Shown here: positions 59,093 through 64,000 of the stretch, piece after piece
Layout of the letters: every line of letters starts with the position of its first letter
How positions within the stretch are numbered: position 1 is the stretch's first letter
NCBI GenBank assembly: GCA_027487695.1
Contig: JAIYDB010000038.1
Location: forward strand, 16,059 to 80,058
Reading direction: 5' to 3'
DNA: 64,000 bases
From: Cytophagaceae bacterium
GTDB lineage: Bacteria > Bacteroidota > Bacteroidia > Cytophagales > Flexibacteraceae
Program-made: the position numbers and the translations under genes
The notes under the pieces: model-generated
What the model was told of the DNA's origin: nothing
Databases searched by the model: none
Seen by the model: the letters and a program-made list of their open reading frames with translations, nothing else

Positions 59093-59473
59093 TTACTGAT
59101 CAATATATTGTAATTTGTAGGTACAAACAACAGAGTTAGAATCCATATTAGATCTAATAAAAATAATCTCTTTACTATTCTCTTTCTTTACTACGCTATC
59201 TCCTTCAGAAATATTATATCTTTTAATATGCCATGAAACATGAAGGTAAACCTTCTCATTTTTAAACTCATTTATTTTTACAGTTAAAAGTGAGAATCCT
59301 CGATTAAAAGGTTCAATTTTAATTAATTTCCCACTAAAACCCTTTAATACAAGGGCATTAGATAACTCCTCGTTTTTATTACTATTTTGAATATCAAATA
59401 TAATTAAGAAGCTAACTAAAATTATGAAGATGGAATAGAAAGTTATAATAAAAATTCTTTTAATCAATTTCAT
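59093..59473 (-). CDS. Small membrane-anchored protein, AT-rich gene
   Basis: The 126-residue product has one N-terminal membrane helix (about residues 7-27) and a small beta-rich exported part. An exact TAnnTTTG (TAGTTTTG, 59519-59512 on the minus strand) lies upstream. It stands next to the REP-like units in the AT-rich stretch. Not recognised. Confidence 0.5.
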   Translation of the reverse strand: MKLIKRIFIITFYSIFIILVSFLIIFDIQNSNKNEELSNALVLKGFSGKLIKIEPFNRGFSLLTVKINEFKNEKVYLHVSWHIKRYNISEGDSVVKKENSKEIIFIRSNMDSNSVVCTYKLQYIDQ

Positions 59474-59577
59474 AGTTGCCCTATATAGGTTTTACTCTTT
59501 AGAAATTAAACCAAAACTAACATTTACAAGACGTAAAACCAGTTGTATGCTTTTTTTGTAATAAAGAAGTATCGTCA

Positions 59578-59704
59578 AAAAGGGACCTAAGTCCCTTTTA
59601 CTAATTTGAATTCGCCCAATGTTTCGATTTTCGTCGCACCCTACGTACAAGACGGGTTGGGTTATCTTCAAATGCTTTTTGTACTACAAATATACGAACT
59701 ATTA
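59578..59704 (-). ncRNA. Possible small RNA or remnant transcript
   Basis: On the minus strand TATATTTG (59704-59697), an exact -7 sequence, is followed after about 100 bases by a terminator hairpin (AAAAGGGAC / GTCCCTTTT, 59578-59599). An open frame of 29 codons without ATG, Arg-rich and ending HWANSN, lies inside. It could be an sRNA, a tiny ORF or the end of a lost gene. No known RNA family is recognised. The rest of the 417-base gap (59474-59890) holds only the exporter promoter. Confidence 0.3.
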
Positions 59705-59819
59705 TAATACTAATTATTTCAACTTACCTGAAATACAACCTAAACAAACCTCCTCCAACCCACAGTAATTTAGCTCCACCCTGCTTTTAGCTCTACTTTT
59801 TCCTAATCTTTTGCTAATA

Positions 59820-59847
59820 TTGGCTTATCATAAATCAACTAGTTTTG
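59820..59847 (+). promoter_or_regulatory. Promoter of the exporter operon
   Basis: TTG (59820-59822), 17 bases, TAGTTTTG (59840-59847). Slightly short spacing, but an exact -7; the ATG is 43 bases further on. Confidence 0.5.
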
Positions 59848-59890
59848 CGTTACGGCAAAGGCAGGGTGTATTTCTCCTTCTTATTTTAAT

Positions 59891-61201
59891 ATGGCAACTT
59901 CAAAATCAGGTGTTAAGGTTCCAAAGTATGTGTATCTGTTGGTTCCTGTGGTATTGTTATTGGGTTATTTCCTGTTTTTTAACAATCCTGCTGTAACCGA
60001 TGCTACCCTGAAAGCTACTGTTAAAAAGGGCGATTTTGTAATCTCTGTTACTGCCACTGGGGAGTTAAAGCCTGTGAATTCGGTAGCCATTAAAGGTCCT
60101 ACCAATTTGAGGGACTATAATATCTATCAGGTTAAAATTCAAGACCTTATCCCTGAGGGTACCATTGTTAAGAAAGGCGATTTTGTAGCTGAACTAGATC
60201 GTTCTGAGGTTACTACCAAGCTAATGGAACGCCAAAACGACCTTGCCAAGTACGAGGCTCAAATTCTGCAAGCACGTCTGGATACTACCTTAACCTTGCG
60301 CCAAGCTCGTGATGAGATCAACAACTTGATTTACGAACTTAAAAATAAGGAGTTAATCCTGCAACAAAGTAAGTATGAACCACCTGCAACCATTAAGCAG
60401 GCGGAACTGGATTTGGAAAAAGGTCAGCGGGCATTAAAGCAAGCCCGTGAAAACTACTTAATCAAACGCCGACAAGCACGCGCCAAGATTGATGAGATTG
60501 CCACTTCTCTAACTTCTTCTCAAATCAAATTAAAGGGCATTATGGAATTAATGGGGATGCTCACCATTACCGCAACAGAACCGGGTATGGTAATTTATGA
60601 GCGTTCTTGGGGTGGTGAAAAGATTAAAACAGGCTCTCAAATTTCGGTATGGGACCCAACTGTGGCTACCCTGCCAGATTTAACCCGTATGCAATCTAAA
60701 ACCTTTGTGAATGAGATTGATATTAGAAAATTAAAGGTGGGTCAGAAAGCGGAAATAGCGCTTGATGCCTTCTCTGAAAAGAAGTTAACGGGCAAAGTAA
60801 CTAGTGTTTCTAACGTTGGGGAACAACGACCAAATTCCGAAGCCAAGGTATTTGAGGTATTGGTAGAAATAGACCAGAAAGATACAACCCTGCGTCCTGC
60901 GATGACCACCAGTAATAAGATCATTTCTGAGGTGCTTAAAAATGTAATGTATGTCCCTTTGGAGGCGGTATTCACCCAAGGCGATTCTATCAGATATGTA
61001 TTTACTGGTTCTAAAGGCAATCCTACTCGTAAGGAAGTGCGTACAGGCGTAAGCAATGAAACCGATATTGTGATTACCGAAGGACTTTCCGCAGGTGATG
61101 AGGTACTATTAGAAACCATTGTAGAACCTGAAAAACTGCCTTTGATTTTATTACCTAAGGCTGCAGCGGTAAATCCTAAAAACCAAAAGGCAAGCCGCTA
61201 A
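59891..61201 (+). CDS. HlyD/MacA-type periplasmic adaptor
   Basis: The 436-residue protein has an N-terminal membrane helix (about 13-30), a lipoyl-like half with GDFVISVTATGELKPVNSVAIKG, a coiled-coil hairpin (about 105-215, rich in Gln/Lys/Leu), and the closing barrel with GSQISVWDP and FEVLVEIDQKDTTLRPAMTTSNKI. Such adaptors connect an inner-membrane transporter to an outer-membrane channel. It is the first of three exporter genes. Confidence 0.9.
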   Translation: MATSKSGVKVPKYVYLLVPVVLLLGYFLFFNNPAVTDATLKATVKKGDFVISVTATGELKPVNSVAIKGPTNLRDYNIYQVKIQDLIPEGTIVKKGDFVAELDRSEVTTKLMERQNDLAKYEAQILQARLDTTLTLRQARDEINNLIYELKNKELILQQSKYEPPATIKQAELDLEKGQRALKQARENYLIKRRQARAKIDEIATSLTSSQIKLKGIMELMGMLTITATEPGMVIYERSWGGEKIKTGSQISVWDPTVATLPDLTRMQSKTFVNEIDIRKLKVGQKAEIALDAFSEKKLTGKVTSVSNVGEQRPNSEAKVFEVLVEIDQKDTTLRPAMTTSNKIISEVLKNVMYVPLEAVFTQGDSIRYVFTGSKGNPTRKEVRTGVSNETDIVITEGLSAGDEVLLETIVEPEKLPLILLPKAAAVNPKNQKASR

Positions 61202-61202
61202 T

Positions 61203-62546
61203 ATGAATTTTAACGCAAGTGTTTGGTTAAATGCGGCATCCATAGCTTTAGAAGCTATCGGGGCTAATAAGCTGAGGGCGGTGCTTACTGCGCTTGGAAT
61301 TATTTTTGGGGTAGGTGCAGTGATTGCAATGCTCGCTATTGGTAATGGTGCCCAAAAAGAAATTCTAGAACAGCTAAAAACTACTGGGGTAAATAATATT
61401 GTAATCACTCCTATTCTGCCTGAGGCAGGTGAAACTGAAGACATCTCCGAAAAAGGGGAAAAGCAACAAAAGAAATTTTCTCCTGGATTAAGTTTAGACG
61501 ATGCCAAAAACATTATTGCATCGGTTCCGAAAGTGCGTTTTGTTTCTCCTGAAATTCAGGAAGAAATAGTGGCAGTGGCAGCTGGTAAAATGCAAAAGGT
61601 AAAATTGGTGGGGATTGATACGTATTACCCTAAAATCAATAATAGGGCCCTTACCGCTGGTTCTCAGTTCAGTAATTTGCAGATTGAATACGGTAAATCG
61701 GTTTGTATTTTAAGTCCTGATTTGGCAACAAAGTTTTTCCCAGGTGTTAATCCTATTGGAAAGCCTATTAAAATAGGTAAGAACTGGCTCACCGTGACTG
61801 GTGTTTATGCCACCCTTGGCGGAAAGACCAGCAGCAGCATACAGGCGGTAATTCCTGAAGTGTATATCCCAATAAAAACAATGTTATTGCGATATGTAAA
61901 CCGTTCATTGGTAAACGAACAAAAGATTAAGGAAAGCCAAAACAACAATGATAATGACGGTGGCGAAGCTCCTAAAAACAAGCCTGTTGTAAACTATCAT
62001 CAGTTAGATAAATTGATTGTTCAAATTGCAGAAGGCGAAAACCTAGAAAGTGCAGCCCAATTAATCAATAGGATTTTGCAGCGCAGGCATAACCAAGTCC
62101 CTGATTACGAGGTGAGTGTCCCTGAATTATTGTTAAAGCAACAACAACGCACCAAGAATATTTTTACCATTGTTTTAGGTGCTATTGCGGGTATATCGTT
62201 AGCGGTGGGGGGTATTGGTATTATGAATATTATGCTCGCCTCGGTATTAGAACGCATTAAGGAAATCGGCTTACGTAAATCGCTTGGGGCTACCAATGCT
62301 GATATTGTATTGCAGTTTCTATTTGAAAGTGTATTGATTTCATTAGTAGGTGGTGTGCTTGGCGTTATCCTTGGGGTGGGGCTTGCCTACACTATTAGTA
62401 AGGTGGCAGAAATTCCGATTATCCTCACGGCAGGACCTATTGTATTATCGTTTGGGGTGGCTGCAGGAACAGGTCTACTGTTCGGCATAGCCCCTGCCAG
62501 AAAAGCTGCCCACCAAGACCCTATTACTTCTTTGCGTTATGAATAA
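61203..62546 (+). CDS. MacB-type ABC transporter permease
   Basis: The 447-residue permease has the MacB layout: one N-terminal helix (ANKLRAVLTALGIIFGVGAVIAMLAIG), a large periplasmic domain, and three C-terminal helices with GIGIMNIMLASVLERIKEIGLRKSLGATNADI, the conserved coupling segment. There is no ATPase domain; it must use a separate one. It starts one base after the adaptor stop codon and overlaps the next gene by eight bases. Confidence 0.92.
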   Translation: MNFNASVWLNAASIALEAIGANKLRAVLTALGIIFGVGAVIAMLAIGNGAQKEILEQLKTTGVNNIVITPILPEAGETEDISEKGEKQQKKFSPGLSLDDAKNIIASVPKVRFVSPEIQEEIVAVAAGKMQKVKLVGIDTYYPKINNRALTAGSQFSNLQIEYGKSVCILSPDLATKFFPGVNPIGKPIKIGKNWLTVTGVYATLGGKTSSSIQAVIPEVYIPIKTMLLRYVNRSLVNEQKIKESQNNNDNDGGEAPKNKPVVNYHQLDKLIVQIAEGENLESAAQLINRILQRRHNQVPDYEVSVPELLLKQQQRTKNIFTIVLGAIAGISLAVGGIGIMNIMLASVLERIKEIGLRKSLGATNADIVLQFLFESVLISLVGGVLGVILGVGLAYTISKVAEIPIILTAGPIVLSFGVAAGTGLLFGIAPARKAAHQDPITSLRYE

Positions 62547-63987
62547 GTTACTTGTTTTGTGCTGCCTTTGCCTAAGCACCTTTGCCCAAGCGCAAGAATA
62601 TAATTTAGAAAGCATTATCACCTTGGCAACTAGCCAAAGTCCACGTGCATTACAGGCTAAAACTGCCTTAAATGCTCGCTATTGGGCATATAGAAACTAC
62701 CAAAGTAACTACCTGCCACAGTTGGCATTGAGTTCAGTAGCAGGGAATTACTTCCGTTCTATTGATAATATCACCCAGCCAGATGGTTCGTTCTCTTTCC
62801 GTCCACGGGAGGTGGCGAATAGTAGTGTGTTCCTATCTCTATCGCAGGCAGTGGCTCCTACGGGAGGTACCCTTTCCCTTTCCAGTGGATTGAATAGGAT
62901 TGATAACTTCACGGTGAACTCTACCCAATTTACGGCTATTCCTGCTTCCATTGGGTTCGACCAACCCCTGCTGGCATTCAATTCCTTACGATGGGAGCGA
63001 CGGATACAACCTTTACTTTATGAAGAAGCCAAACGCCGCTACAATGAAGAAATGGAGCAAGTGGTTTTACGTGCTATCAACTTATATTACAATGTATTAG
63101 AATCGCAGATTAACCAAAGTATTGCCGATGTAAACGTTGCCAATAACGATACCCTTTTCAAAATTGCCCAAGGACGTTATAACCTTGGCAAGATTGCAGA
63201 AAACGAACTCCTACAAATGGAATTGGCGTATATGCGTGCCAAGGCATCGCAAAACCAAAGCGAGGCGGAAATGCAACGAGCCACGCTGGAACTACGTCTG
63301 CACCTTGGTTATTCTGATAACCAACCTATGAAATTGGCTGTACCTGAAGGGGTATTTCCTGAATCTATATCAGAAGTAGAAGCCATTGAGCAAGCCCAAA
63401 AGAACCGCAGTTTAGTGATAGGCCTAGATCGCAGGTTGATAGAAGCCAAGCGAGGAGTAGCCCAAGCCAAAGGCGAAACAGGCTTGCGAGGAAACCTACA
63501 AGCCAACCTCGGTTTGAACCAAACTTCCGAAAGTTTGAATAGTGCGTTTAATAATCCGCTAGCGCAGCAGCAAATACAGTTTTCATTAACAACCCCTATC
63601 ATTGATTGGGGACGTACCAAGAGCAGGAGACGTACCGCCGAGGCTAACCTTGACCTTGAAAAGAGTATTATAAACCAAGAAACGCAATCTTTTGCCCAGC
63701 AAATCAGTTTGGCGGTGAATAATTTTAACCTGAGTAAGAGTCAGCTAGAAATAGGCAGAAAAGGCAATGAGATAGCCGCCAAACGCTACGAGATTACCAA
63801 GCAACGCTACCTGATAGGCAAAATTGGCATTACCGACTTGAACATAGCCCAGCAAGAACGTGATGCTGCCAAGCGAGACTTCATTGCCAGCCTAAGGAAT
63901 TACTATACCTCGTATTATAATTTACGTTCCTTGACCTTGTACAACTTTGTGACTAAGGCTGCGATTAGTTATGAGGCGGGGTTGTAA
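62539..63987 (+). CDS. TolC-family outer-membrane channel
   Basis: The 482-residue protein has a signal peptide (ending FAQAQ) and the two OEP repeats of TolC: long helices with NAxxxxxxYxxVLESQINQ and KxRYxxGKIxxxELLQMELAY-like sequences, repeated near the C-terminus as KRYEITKQRYLIGKIGITDLNIAQQERD. It forms the outer-membrane exit duct for the adaptor-permease pair. The eight-base overlap with the permease shows coupling. No ATPase gene is visible in the last bases of the window. Confidence 0.92.
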   Translation: MNKLLVLCCLCLSTFAQAQEYNLESIITLATSQSPRALQAKTALNARYWAYRNYQSNYLPQLALSSVAGNYFRSIDNITQPDGSFSFRPREVANSSVFLSLSQAVAPTGGTLSLSSGLNRIDNFTVNSTQFTAIPASIGFDQPLLAFNSLRWERRIQPLLYEEAKRRYNEEMEQVVLRAINLYYNVLESQINQSIADVNVANNDTLFKIAQGRYNLGKIAENELLQMELAYMRAKASQNQSEAEMQRATLELRLHLGYSDNQPMKLAVPEGVFPESISEVEAIEQAQKNRSLVIGLDRRLIEAKRGVAQAKGETGLRGNLQANLGLNQTSESLNSAFNNPLAQQQIQFSLTTPIIDWGRTKSRRRTAEANLDLEKSIINQETQSFAQQISLAVNNFNLSKSQLEIGRKGNEIAAKRYEITKQRYLIGKIGITDLNIAQQERDAAKRDFIASLRNYYTSYYNLRSLTLYNFVTKAAISYEAGL

Positions 63988-64000
63988 TGGGGGGATGAGA

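Noticed and set aside
59811..59996. Small ORF overlapping the adaptor start
   Set aside because: It is out of frame with the adaptor gene, lacks any recognisable feature and overlaps a good promoter.

Overview
The window is chromosomal DNA of a Bacteroidota bacterium, probably of the Cytophagales/Chitinophagales type; the exact order cannot be fixed from sequence alone. The evidence is: two surface proteins with type IX secretion (T9SS) C-terminal tails, one CHU_C/type B and one Por-secretion type A; a GH97 glycosidase of the SusB kind; BshA of bacillithiol synthesis; a separate small subunit of methylmalonyl-CoA mutase; bifunctional RibBA; very few Shine-Dalgarno sequences; and several promoters that fit the Bacteroidota consensus TTG-N19-TAnnTTTG exactly (lipA, kup and the small lipoprotein at 414). 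No rRNA, tRNA, CRISPR array, insertion sequence or intact prophage was seen.

Layout. 1-5.6 kb: 3' end of der, a small lipoprotein, a large AsmA-like protein, and an orphan PstS-like lipoprotein followed by two tandem NTF2-like lipoproteins. 5.6-11.9 kb: housekeeping genes yicC, lipA, recR and cmk, with a sensor kinase/response regulator pair and small DUF167 and DUF3817 genes. 11.8-12.6 kb: a decayed fragment carrying a nuclease-like toxin domain. 12.6-18.2 kb: homogentisate dioxygenase, a periplasmic MORN-repeat protein with a partner, a sigma-54 response regulator and an HPt protein. 18.3-25.7 kb: kup, RNase R, a voltage-gated K+ channel, and a TetR/ABC1-kinase pair. 25.8-32.5 kb: merC with a palindromic operator, a GT4 glycosyltransferase, ribBA, a thioredoxin-fold protein and mutL. 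31.6-40.2 kb: two helix-hairpin-helix envelope proteins, an AraC-type membrane regulator, a 1177-residue SprB-like surface protein and a lipoprotein. 40.3-45.4 kb: an ABC-F ATPase and a run of small envelope proteins and lipoproteins. 45.7-50.9 kb: a 1417-residue adhesin with three PA14-like Cys-Cys modules, then an isolated nuoA. 50.9-57.9 kb: DUF547 protein, GH97 with an operator next to its promoter, the bshA-mutA operon and an alpha/beta hydrolase. 58-59.9 kb: an AT-rich accessory stretch with small membrane proteins, three palindromic REP-like units and a possible small RNA. 59.9-64 kb: a tripartite exporter operon (adaptor, MacB-like permease, TolC-like channel).

How the genes fit together: most units are independent housekeeping genes. 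Two K+ transport systems (Kup uptake and a Kv-type channel) flank rnr. The surface-protein genes imply a T9SS encoded elsewhere, and the exporter operon has no ATPase inside the window. I did not find a clearly new multi-gene system. The parts least explained by known families are the triplicated Cys-Cys modules, the REP-like units, the toxin-domain remnant, the small-lipoprotein cluster at 42-45 kb and the promoter-associated palindromes at merC and GH97.
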